Assembly (NCBI GenBank): GCA_003566935.1
Contig: PXBM01000199.1
Span: 1 to 11,040, forward strand
DNA: 11,040 nt
Direction of reading: 5' to 3'
Source: Syntrophomonadaceae bacterium
GTDB taxonomy: Bacteria > Bacillota > Dethiobacteria > DTU022
This document shows, one piece after another, positions 1-5,826 of the stretch (positions within the stretch are counted from its first letter, which is position 1; each line of letters begins with the position of its first letter). The notes below the pieces were generated by a model that saw only the letters and a program-made list of their open reading frames with translations, was not told the DNA's origin and made no database searches. A program made the position numbers and the translations under genes.

Positions 1-412
1 CTGCCTGCTGCATGTAGTAAATGGGAACCATGGCACCGTGATCCAGGCTGCTCCCCCCGCGAAGCAAAGGATCTTTATCGGCAAGCAGTAGCGGCTGCAA
101 GTGGCCTTTAGCAGACTCTTCCACGATAAGGTCAACCAGTTCCCTGTCAGTTTTCAACGACACATTAATATCAGGAAAACCAAACTGGCCAAAGTTTCCC
201 TTTAATTCGCTGCCGGTCTGAATAGCCGGGCCTTCCGTCACTATTCTTCCGTGTGGGGTTATTACCAGTAGAATTTCAGGCGCTGCTTCTTTCATTTGCC
301 TGCTTAGTTCTTTCATCCCATTAACAGTTTTTTCGGCTTCGTCAAGCCTGTCCCTGCCGATTTCAGGAATAATAATAGGGGGATGGGGAGCCAAACCAAT
401 CATAGTAAGCAT
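1..412 (-). CDS. Memo/LigB-like class III extradiol dioxygenase family protein (AmmeMemoRadiSam system), N-terminal part
   Basis: This is a partial gene read leftward off the window edge; 137 codons are visible and open throughout. I translated it by hand. The protein begins MLTMIGLAPHPPIIIPEIG. It has the family's histidine pattern: H10 in APHPP, H54 in TPHG, and LDHGAMVP with H125, preceded by the RGGSSLDHG segment. These match the LigB/Memo fold of class III extradiol dioxygenases. In many Firmicutes this domain is fused to a C-terminal AMMECR1 domain and is annotated as AmmeMemoRadiSam system protein A or B; the fusion cannot be checked here because the C-terminus is missing. The ATG at 412 is chosen because AGGTGA (423-418) lies 5 bases upstream and the conserved HPP motif sits close to the start. 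The biochemical role of this family is not established. It is divergent from the marR gene and has its own promoter. Confidence 0.85.
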   Translation of the reverse strand, partial: MLTMIGLAPHPPIIIPEIGRDRLDEAEKTVNGMKELSRQMKEAAPEILLVITPHGRIVTEGPAIQTGSELKGNFGQFGFPDINVSLKTDRELVDLIVEESAKGHLQPLLLADKDPLLRGGSSLDHGAMVPIYYMQQA

Positions 413-426
413 TAAAATCACCTGCC

Positions 427-476
427 TTCAGCCCGCCTGAGCTCAAACGATGACCTAATTCAGGCCGTCTGAGCTT
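427..476 (-). repeat. Two tandem small hairpins in the leader of the Memo-like gene
   Basis: Two 18-base units, 427-444 and 459-476, are direct repeats that match at 15 of 18 positions with a 32-base period. Each unit contains a TCAG/CTGA inverted repeat around a 5-base loop (428-440 and 460-472). In the minus-strand transcript both lie between the predicted transcription start and the ribosome site. The nearer one ends only a few bases upstream of AGGTGA. Their function is unknown and could be post-transcriptional; the stems are short, so chance is possible. Confidence 0.4.
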
Positions 477-510
477 CGGCCGCTAATTCTTTTACAATCC
501 TATAAATTAA

Positions 511-539
511 ATTATAACAAAACGTAAAGTCATAAACAA
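511..539 (-). promoter_or_regulatory. Leftward promoter for the Memo-like gene
   Basis: On the minus strand there is a perfect TATAAT at 516-511, preceded by TGT, which makes it an extended -10 element. A TTGTTT at 539-534 stands 17 bp upstream as a partial -35. Predicted transcription starts near 504, giving a leader of about 90 bases before the ATG at 412. This is a motif match only, but both the elements and the spacing are good. Confidence 0.65.
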
Positions 540-551
540 TTGTTCCATAGC

Positions 552-580
552 TTGACAGCTTTATATAAATAGCCTAATCT
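552..580 (+). promoter_or_regulatory. Rightward promoter for marR-CHR operon
   Basis: A perfect TTGACA -35 box lies at 552-557. After a 17-bp spacer comes TAATCT at 575-580, which keeps the most conserved T1, A2 and T6 of the -10 hexamer. Transcription would start near 587, about 45 bases before the marR ATG. The -10 region lies inside the inverted repeat at 562-589, as expected for a repressible promoter. Confidence 0.6.
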
Positions 581-589
581 ATTTATATA
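562..589. promoter_or_regulatory. Perfect 11-bp inverted repeat, candidate MarR operator
   Basis: Arms TATATAAATAG (562-572) and CTATTTATATA (579-589) are exact reverse complements separated by the 6 bases CCTAAT. The site covers the spacer and -10 of the promoter that drives the adjacent marR gene. MarR-family dimers typically bind palindromes overlapping their own promoters, so autorepression is the natural inference. The AT-rich composition means a chance palindrome is possible, but an 11+11 exact match at this position is suggestive. Confidence 0.6.
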
Positions 590-632
590 TTGCAGGCATA
601 TTGAAGACAGATTGAATAGAAGGAGCCGCAAA

Positions 633-1130
633 ATGAGTGCCGAGTATCGCGATGCCGAAAAATTTACCGCGGCAATCCAGGCAATATTCCCCAAACTGAT
701 GCATTACCTGAACGCTGAAGAAAGCCGCGAATTGACCGGCCTGGGCATTACACCCAGCCAGATCAATGCTTTGCTGGTTTTATATTTCCACGATGACCTG
801 ACTATGGGCAAGCTGAGCCAGGAAATATACCTGGCTGAAAGTGCCGCCACACGCCTGGTCAACCGGCTGGTTAATTTAAACCTGGTTAAAAGGCGCGGTG
901 ATGAAAATGACCGTCGTATTGTGCGCGTAGCTCTGACCTCTTACGGCAGGCAGCTCTCACGCCTGGTTTTTGAAAGACGATCACACCGTTTTAACAACCT
1001 GGCACAACGCCTGGACGAAACTGAAAGGGTAAGCCTGGTAGTTTCTTTGCAGGCAGTAATGCGGGTTTTTGAAGACTCAGAGGACACAGCAGGCCCAATT
1101 AATTATTTAAAAGACTCTGAAACAGAATAA
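633..1130 (+). CDS. MarR-family winged-helix transcriptional regulator
   Basis: A 165-residue protein of normal MarR length. A helical dimerisation segment occupies about residues 8-35. The helix-turn-helix lies at about 57-83 (the segment starting TMGKLSQEIYLAESAATRLV), followed by the wing with the family signature DENDRRIVRVALT near 90-102, which includes D93 and R95. A C-terminal helix pair completes the fold. I chose the ATG at 633 because AGGAG (621-625) precedes it by 7 bases; an in-frame TTG at 612 lies upstream of that ribosome site and would have none of its own. The gene leads two CHR transporter genes and follows the palindrome at 562-589, so it probably represses itself and the transporters and is relieved by a ligand or a metal/oxidant signal. 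The ligand cannot be read from sequence. Confidence 0.9.
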   Translation: MSAEYRDAEKFTAAIQAIFPKLMHYLNAEESRELTGLGITPSQINALLVLYFHDDLTMGKLSQEIYLAESAATRLVNRLVNLNLVKRRGDENDRRIVRVALTSYGRQLSRLVFERRSHRFNNLAQRLDETERVSLVVSLQAVMRVFEDSEDTAGPINYLKDSETE

Positions 1131-1161
1131 ATGACACTTCGCTGAAAGCGAGGCCCGATCA

Positions 1162-1734
1162 TTGGCATCCCAGGCTGAAAACCCTGCAAAAACAGAATCA
1201 CTCTGGTCAATTTTGCTCACATTTTTCAAGGTGGGCGCTTTTACTTTTGGTGGCGGTTACGCTATCCTGCCCGTGATCCAGCAGGAAGTAGTGGAAAATA
1301 AAAAATGGGTCAGCCAGAGAGATTTTGCCGATATTTTAATTATTACCCAGGGAATGCCCGGGCAACTGGCTCTAAACAGTGCTATTCAAATCGGAATTCG
1401 CCTGCGCGGTACTGCCGGTGGACTTGTCGGCGCTCTCGGTGTTACAGCTCCTTCCGTTATTATTCTTTTGATCATTGCCGCTTTTATCTATCCCGTGGTA
1501 AGACATAATGAATATGTCCAGGCTGTTTTTTATGGACTCAGGCCCGCTGTCGTCGCCCTGATTGCTGCTGCTGCCATTAAAATGGGCCGCGAAATACTGC
1601 AGGGCTGGAGTGCAGTCCTCCTATGTGCAATCCTGCTGATAATTGCTATTGTTTCGCAGGTTCATCCTATTTTAATCCTGCTTATTGGCGGGCTGGTCGG
1701 ACTAATCCTCGGCAGGAGGAATTTTTTATCATGA
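1162..1734 (+). CDS. Short-chain CHR-family transporter, N-type half (chromate transporter-like)
   Basis: A 190-residue membrane protein with one CHR domain. The hallmark FFKVGAFTFGGGYAILPV lies at about 22-39, followed by QGMPGQLALNSA near 63-74 (the family's usual MTPGP segment) and GALGVTAPSVIILLIIA near 92-108. Hydrophobic stretches after residue 90 suggest several membrane spans. Short-chain CHR proteins usually occur as adjacent pairs that act together, as with the Bacillus subtilis ywrA/ywrB pair; long-chain ChrA is the fused equivalent and exports chromate. The TTG at 1162 is the start, with a modest GCGAGG ribosome site at 1148-1153 and no nearby in-frame ATG. Its stop overlaps the ATG of the partner gene in ATGA. 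The MPGQ in place of TPGP is a visible departure. The substrate is inferred from family only; another oxyanion is possible. Confidence 0.88.
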   Translation: MASQAENPAKTESLWSILLTFFKVGAFTFGGGYAILPVIQQEVVENKKWVSQRDFADILIITQGMPGQLALNSAIQIGIRLRGTAGGLVGALGVTAPSVIILLIIAAFIYPVVRHNEYVQAVFYGLRPAVVALIAAAAIKMGREILQGWSAVLLCAILLIIAIVSQVHPILILLIGGLVGLILGRRNFLS

Positions 1735-2261
1735 TATCAATTTTGCTCTCATTATACTGGTCATTTTTAAAAGTCGGGCTTTTCACCGTTGGCGGCGGTT
1801 ATGCTATGATTCCGCTAATGGAAGCCGAGGGGATCAAAGTTCACGGCTGGCTTACCCCCTCAGAATTTCTTGATATTATCGCGGTAGCCGAAATGACACC
1901 CGGTCCGATCTCAATTAATGCAGCAACTTTCATCGGTTACACCCTGGCCGGTGTAACAGGTTCACTAATTGCCACCCTGGGCGTAATTACCCCTTCCCTT
2001 GTTTTACTTACCCTGCTGTCAAAAGTCCTGCTGCAAGTTGTCCGCAACCCGGGTGCAGAAAATTTCATAAGCGGCCTTCGCTCCGGGCTAATCGCCTTAA
2101 TCCTTCTTGCATCATTCACGTTGGGCCAGACAGCAATTATTGATGTTCCGACAGCCATGATCTTTGCCGCTCTTTTAATCGGCAGCCTGGTCCGCCGGGT
2201 CAGTCCCCTCTACTTTATAGCTGCAGGGGCAATTTTGGGGCTGCTGCTATATCCTTATTAA
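1731..2261 (+). CDS. Short-chain CHR-family transporter, C-type half (chromate transporter-like)
   Basis: A 176-residue partner of the upstream CHR protein. It repeats the same domain with more typical motifs: FLKVGLFTVGGGYAMIPLME at about 12-31, AEMTPGPISINAATFIGY near 54-71, and GSLIATLGVITPSLVLLTLL near 79-98. The C-terminal half is strongly hydrophobic. The ATG at 1731 overlaps the preceding stop by 4 bases, and AGGAGGA at 1714-1720 gives it a strong ribosome site 10 bases upstream; an in-frame opening further upstream lies inside the first CHR gene and has no support. Equal-sized overlapping genes suggest a co-translated heterodimer. Chromate efflux is the family inference and is unproven here. 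Confidence 0.88.
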   Translation: MISILLSLYWSFLKVGLFTVGGGYAMIPLMEAEGIKVHGWLTPSEFLDIIAVAEMTPGPISINAATFIGYTLAGVTGSLIATLGVITPSLVLLTLLSKVLLQVVRNPGAENFISGLRSGLIALILLASFTLGQTAIIDVPTAMIFAALLIGSLVRRVSPLYFIAAGAILGLLLYPY

Positions 2262-2381
2262 TCACTTACACCATACTATTATTAAAAAAGATATCTGCCC
2301 GGTTAGATTTAATTGCAACTGGCCTGCTCAATAGAACTGCACTCACTGAAATAGTGATTCACCGCGCACTATAGCCCTGCA
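2262..2381. other. Intergenic stretch after the CHR genes, little recognisable
   Basis: This stretch of about 120 bases contains no gene I can support. A short hairpin TCACT-GAAAT-AGTGA lies at 2343-2357, but no run of T follows it, so it is not a convincing intrinsic terminator. How transcription of the CHR pair ends is therefore not visible. Confidence 0.5.
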
Positions 2382-2404
2382 AGCATTAAATATGTTATAA
2401 TGCT
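2382..2404. repeat. 7-bp inverted repeat overlapping the Moco operon -10 box
   Basis: AGCATTA (2382-2388) and TAATGCT (2398-2404) are exact reverse complements around a 9-base centre. The right arm overlaps the TATAAT of the operon promoter. It could be an operator for an unidentified regulator; it does not look like the ModE consensus. It is short and AT-rich, so it could be chance. Confidence 0.35.
2393..2401 (+). promoter_or_regulatory. Extended -10 promoter of the Moco operon
   Basis: TGTTATAAT contains a perfect TATAAT (2396-2401) with the TGn extension at 2393-2395. No good -35 box stands 16-18 bp upstream, which is tolerable for an extended -10 promoter. Transcription would begin near 2408, about 16 bases before the riboswitch aptamer. 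Confidence 0.6.
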
Positions 2405-2423
2405 AATGATAAATAAATAATAT

Positions 2424-2523
2424 ACTCCGAGCCTTTACACCTACTGCCGGTATGGCTATGGTGGAAGGCCTGGGTTGGGGGAGAAATCCCCCCGCCTCCC
2501 GTAATTGGAAAGGAGACCAGGGC
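2424..2523 (+). ncRNA. Moco-type riboswitch aptamer (molybdenum/tungsten cofactor)
   Basis: The leader shows the conserved flanks I recognise from the Moco RNA motif: CTCCGAGCC at the 5' end (2425-2433) and GGAAAGGAGACCAGGGC at the 3' end. Visible pairings are: GCCTT 2431-2435 with AAGGC 2465-2469; CACC 2438-2441 with GGTG 2460-2463; GCC 2446-2448 with GGC 2454-2456; CTGG 2470-2473 with CCAG 2517-2520; and a GGGGGA/TCCCCC hairpin (2477-2492) capped by a GAAA tetraloop. CCTACTG (2440-2446) opposite CTATGG (2456-2461) resembles the 11-nucleotide GNRA tetraloop receptor. The motif class senses molybdenum cofactor, and a subtype lacking one stem is thought to sense the tungsten form. It sits directly upstream of a five-gene Moco operon. 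Assignment comes from memory of the consensus, not a covariance search. Confidence 0.88.
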
Positions 2524-2530
2524 CATTAAG

Positions 2531-2563
2531 CCGCACTTTCCTACTTCCGGAGGTGCGGTTTTT
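2531..2563 (+). terminator. Intrinsic terminator, riboswitch expression platform
   Basis: A 10-bp stem (2531-2540 with 2549-2558, including two G-U pairs) encloses an 8-base loop and is followed by TTTTT (2559-2563). It lies 7 bases after the aptamer and about 107 bases before the first coding start. This is the arrangement expected if cofactor binding stabilises the aptamer and lets the terminator form, switching the operon off. CGCCTCC inside the aptamer (2493-2499) could pair with GGAGGTG (2549-2555) as an antiterminator. Confidence 0.85.
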
Positions 2564-2670
2564 GTATTGCCTGCTCATAAACAAAAATCTTGGCTTTTAC
2601 TTGAGCCGGGCTGAACTAATAATATTGCTTATGGCGCTGTTTATAAAAATGTTAACATTGAGGTGTATAA

Positions 2671-3897
2671 ATGAAATTAATGCGGGTCACCGCCCCTGAA
2701 GATGTATTGAAAATAATCGACGATAATTTCACGGCCCTTGAAAGCGTGGAACTGCCCCTTGAAAAGGCAGGCGGAAGCCGCATCTCGGAGCCTATCATTT
2801 CACCGGAAGATGTCCCCGGTTTCGATCGTTCTACCGTAGACGGCTTTGCTGTTGCTGCCCGTGAAGCCTTTGGCGCCTCAGAAAGCATCCCCGCCATGCT
2901 GGAATCTGTCGGTGAAGTACTTATGGGTCAAGCCGCCCCCCCAATTAAAAAAGGCCAGTGCTGCCAGGTTCATACCGGTGGAATGCTTCCTGAAGGCGCC
3001 GACGCTGTTGTCATGGTTGAAGATACTGATGTTACCGGAAACATGATCCAGATTTTCCGCCAGGTTGCTCCCGCTGAAAACGTTATCCACCGGGGCGAAG
3101 ATTTAAAAAAGGGGGATACAGCCCTTGAAAAAGGTCACCGGCTACGGGCTCCTGAAATAGGAATGCTGGCTTCCCTGGGCATTACTAAAGTTAAAGCTCA
3201 CCGCCGTCCCCTGGTTGGTTTTTTCTCAAGCGGCGATGAACTGGTTGACTATCATAACACGACCCTGGAAACGGGAAAAATCAGAGACAGCAATGCACCG
3301 GCCCTGCTTTACCTGGCCGGACAGTGTGGTGCTGATGTTAAATACGGCGGGATATTACCCGACAAGTTCGATGTATTCCTTGAAAAAAGCAGGGAAATGC
3401 TTGAAGAAGCCGATCTTTTGGTATTTTCCGGCGGCAGTTCCGTCGGCAGTCGCGATTACACCGCCCTTACCATGAAGGAATTGGGCAAACCGGGCCTGCT
3501 GGTCGAAGGCATTTCTATTCAGCCCGGAAAACCGACCCTGCTTGCTAATTGTCAAGGAAAACCGGTCCTGGGCCTGCCGGGTCATCCCGTGTCAGCTCTG
3601 AATATTTTTGCCATATTCGGCCGGGCAATTATTGAAAAACTTTCCGGACAGGTTGGTGCTATCTATCAACCCTCTGTAAAGGCTATCCTGGCCCGGAATA
3701 TCTCATCACGATCAGGAAGAACAGACTATATCATGGTTAAACTTAACAAATCTGAAGAAGGCTTGATAGCAGTTCCCGTTTTCGGTCGCTCAGGCATGCT
3801 GCGCACCCTGTCAGAGGCAGATGGCCTGCTGGAGGTACCGACCGAAAAAGAAGGTTTAAGTTCTGGTGAAATGATTGAAGTGAAAATTTGGGAGTGA
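2671..3897 (+). CDS. moeA: Molybdopterin molybdenumtransferase MoeA
   Basis: A 408-residue protein, the standard MoeA length. MoeA inserts molybdate (or tungstate) into adenylated molybdopterin in the cytoplasm. Motifs in order: STVDGFAV with D57 (matching the E. coli MoeA aspartate 59 region), HTGGMLPEGADAVV with T102, SSGDE at 186-190 (E190), RDSN at 205-208, D231, GGSSVGSRDYT at 254-264 (D262), GKPTLL and GLPGHPVSA, then the C-terminal MoeA domain IV. All the metal- and ligand-site acidic residues I would look for are present, so it should be catalytically competent. The ATG at 2671 follows GAGGTG by 5 bases. It is the first gene after the riboswitch terminator, so it is directly under cofactor feedback. 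A second MoeA-type gene starts 5 bases after its stop; the two may divide molybdenum and tungsten insertion, but sequence alone does not say which is which. Confidence 0.95.
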   Translation: MKLMRVTAPEDVLKIIDDNFTALESVELPLEKAGGSRISEPIISPEDVPGFDRSTVDGFAVAAREAFGASESIPAMLESVGEVLMGQAAPPIKKGQCCQVHTGGMLPEGADAVVMVEDTDVTGNMIQIFRQVAPAENVIHRGEDLKKGDTALEKGHRLRAPEIGMLASLGITKVKAHRRPLVGFFSSGDELVDYHNTTLETGKIRDSNAPALLYLAGQCGADVKYGGILPDKFDVFLEKSREMLEEADLLVFSGGSSVGSRDYTALTMKELGKPGLLVEGISIQPGKPTLLANCQGKPVLGLPGHPVSALNIFAIFGRAIIEKLSGQVGAIYQPSVKAILARNISSRSGRTDYIMVKLNKSEEGLIAVPVFGRSGMLRTLSEADGLLEVPTEKEGLSSGEMIEVKIWE

Positions 3898-3902
3898 AAT
3901 GA

Positions 3903-5807
3903 TTGCGTAAAGTATATTTAAGCAATACACCCAGGCAGGAAGCGCTTGAACTATTCCAGTCGAAAACGGGGATAAAAAGGCGCACAGAAGAAATTGCCGT
4001 TAAAGAGGCTGAAGGCCGTATTACTGCCGAGCCGGTTTTTGCCCGGCTTTCAATGCCCGGTTATCATGCCGCGGCAATGGATGGTATCGCCGTAAAAGCA
4101 GATAATACATTTTCAGCATCAGACCAGAACCCTCTAAGCCTGGAAGCTGACCGGGGTTATTATCAGATCAATACCGGGGGAGCACTCCCCTCCGGCTGCG
4201 ATGCGGTAATCAAAATTGAGGATATTCAAATTCTTGAAGACGGCTGCGCTGAAATTTTGGCCCCGGCCACACCATGGCAGCATGTCCGGGCCGTTGGCGA
4301 AGATGTGGTGGCCGGTGAATTAATTGTACCTTCCAGGCATAACCTGCGTCCCCCGGACCTGGGTGCCCTGCTGGCCGGCGGAGTTACCGAAATTACCGTC
4401 CTCGTCAGGCCAAAAATTGCTGTCATTCCCAGCGGTTCTGAAGTAATCGAAGTCGGCCGCGAAAGGCAAAAAGGCAGCGTGCCTGATTTTAACAGCACTG
4501 TCATTGCCGCTTACCTGCGCCAGTGGGGAGCTGAACCCGAGGTTTTACCAATCGTGCCGGACGACCTGGCGCAAATTATTGACGCCTTGGAAAAAGCGCT
4601 GGAAAAACACGACCTGGTTATAATCAACGCCGGTTCATCAGCCGGTGATAAAGACTATACTTACAGCGCCCTCGATCAGATCGGAGAAGTTTTCCTGCAC
4701 GGGGTGGCAACCCGCCCCGGCAAACCAACCATTTTAGGGCAGGCCCTGGGCAAACCGGTGATCGGTCTGCCGGGTTATCCCGTGTCGGCTTACATGAGCC
4801 TGGAATGGTTCGTAAAACCTCTGGTTTACCAAAGCCTGGGCCAGCTTCCGCCAGAGCGTGAAAAACTTGAAGTAAAGCTGGGCCGCAGGGTCGTATCGGA
4901 AATCGGGGTTGAAGAATTTGTCCGTATGACCATCGGTCATGTTGACGGTCGCTACATAGCCAACCCCCTGACCCGGGGGGCCGGAGTAACCATGTCCCTG
5001 GTCCGGGCCGACGGTTTGCTTGTCATTCCGGCCAACTCACTTGGCCATGAACAGAATGAAACAGTGGAAGTAGAGTTATACCGGCCGGAGATTGAACTGC
5101 GCGGCAACCTGTTGGCTGCCGGCAGTCACGACTTGATTATTGATCTGCTGGGCACAGCCTTAAAAGAGCGGAATCCCCGGGTAAGCCTTTCTTCCGCCCA
5201 CCTTGGCAGCATGGGCGGTATCGCTGCCATCGGCAGGGGACAGGCCCACCTGGCGGGCGTTCACCTGCTTGACCCGGAGACAAGGGAATATAACCGGGCA
5301 TACATCCGGAAGATGCTGCCCGGACAGAAAGTTCACCTGGTCAACCTAGCCTACCGGATGCAGGGCTGGATTGTCCCGGTAGGCAACCCGGATGGGACAG
5401 CTAAAATAGAAGACCTGGCAGAAAAAAAATTAAGTTACATCAACCGCCAGAAGGGAGCCGGAACCAGGATTTTATTCGATCACCTTTTAGATGAAGCGAA
5501 CCTGACACCGGATCAGATTTACGGTTATGAACGGGAAGAGCATACCCATCTAAATATTGCCGCCGCTGTTGCTGCCGGAACAGCCAGGGTCGGCCTGGGC
5601 ATCCTGCCTGCAGCCAGGGCTTTCAACCTGGATTTTGTACCGCTGGCCGAAGAACGCTACGATCTCTTGATCAGTGACAGCTTCTATAACAGTCCTGAAG
5701 CCGCACTTCTTTTTGATATTATTAAGGATCCCGACTTCCAGAAACAGGTGGAAGAGCTGGGTGGATACAGCATGAGGGATGCCGGAAAAAACATTACTGT
5801 TAAATAG
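3903..5807 (+). CDS. MoeA-like protein fused to a C-terminal molybdate-binding-protein-like domain
   Basis: A 634-residue, two-part protein. Residues 1 to about 395 are a MoeA module: AAMDGIAV with D60 (usually MDGYAV), INTGGALPSGCDAV with T91, SGSEV, AGSSAGDKDYT ending near 253 (D251), RPGKPTILG and GLPGYPVSA. Residues from about 400 onward form a binding-protein-like (COG1910/PBP-like) domain with its signatures: AAGSHD near 405-410, GSMGGIAAI, HLLDPETREYN, NRQKGAGTR at 514-522, and HTHLNIAAAVAAG from 547. There is no signal peptide, so this domain is cytoplasmic and may bind the oxyanion or pterin for the MoeA part. The TTG at 3903 is chosen because GGGAG at 3890-3894, inside the end of moeA, precedes it by 8 bases and the nearby ATG at 3899 hits a stop after three codons. 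This fusion type is known in Firmicutes and archaea; its exact role is not. Confidence 0.92.
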   Translation: MRKVYLSNTPRQEALELFQSKTGIKRRTEEIAVKEAEGRITAEPVFARLSMPGYHAAAMDGIAVKADNTFSASDQNPLSLEADRGYYQINTGGALPSGCDAVIKIEDIQILEDGCAEILAPATPWQHVRAVGEDVVAGELIVPSRHNLRPPDLGALLAGGVTEITVLVRPKIAVIPSGSEVIEVGRERQKGSVPDFNSTVIAAYLRQWGAEPEVLPIVPDDLAQIIDALEKALEKHDLVIINAGSSAGDKDYTYSALDQIGEVFLHGVATRPGKPTILGQALGKPVIGLPGYPVSAYMSLEWFVKPLVYQSLGQLPPEREKLEVKLGRRVVSEIGVEEFVRMTIGHVDGRYIANPLTRGAGVTMSLVRADGLLVIPANSLGHEQNETVEVELYRPEIELRGNLLAAGSHDLIIDLLGTALKERNPRVSLSSAHLGSMGGIAAIGRGQAHLAGVHLLDPETREYNRAYIRKMLPGQKVHLVNLAYRMQGWIVPVGNPDGTAKIEDLAEKKLSYINRQKGAGTRILFDHLLDEANLTPDQIYGYEREEHTHLNIAAAVAAGTARVGLGILPAARAFNLDFVPLAEERYDLLISDSFYNSPEAALLFDIIKDPDFQKQVEELGGYSMRDAGKNITVK

Positions 5808-5826
5808 CGGGAAAGGAGTACACACC

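Noticed and set aside
612..632. Upstream TTG start for the MarR gene (7 extra residues)
   Set aside because: The extra segment covers the AGGAG ribosome site that serves the ATG at 633 and has no ribosome site of its own.
1623..1730. Longer N-terminus for the second CHR protein
   Set aside because: It lies inside the first CHR gene in another frame; the ATG at 1731 has a strong ribosome site and begins at the family's normal position.
2343..2357. Hairpin as a terminator of the CHR genes
   Set aside because: The stem is only 5 bp and no T-run follows.
2505..2699. 64-residue open frame over the riboswitch and terminator
   Set aside because: It overlaps the structured RNA and the moeA start, has no ribosome site, and resembles no family.
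4963..4982. C-run/G-run inverted repeat inside the MoeA fusion gene
   Set aside because: It falls in conserved coding sequence (LTRGAGVTMS) and is explained by codon choice.
5779..5826. Longer N-terminus for MoaA
   Set aside because: It lies inside the end of the MoeA fusion gene; the ATG at 5827 has a good ribosome site and matches the normal MoaA start.
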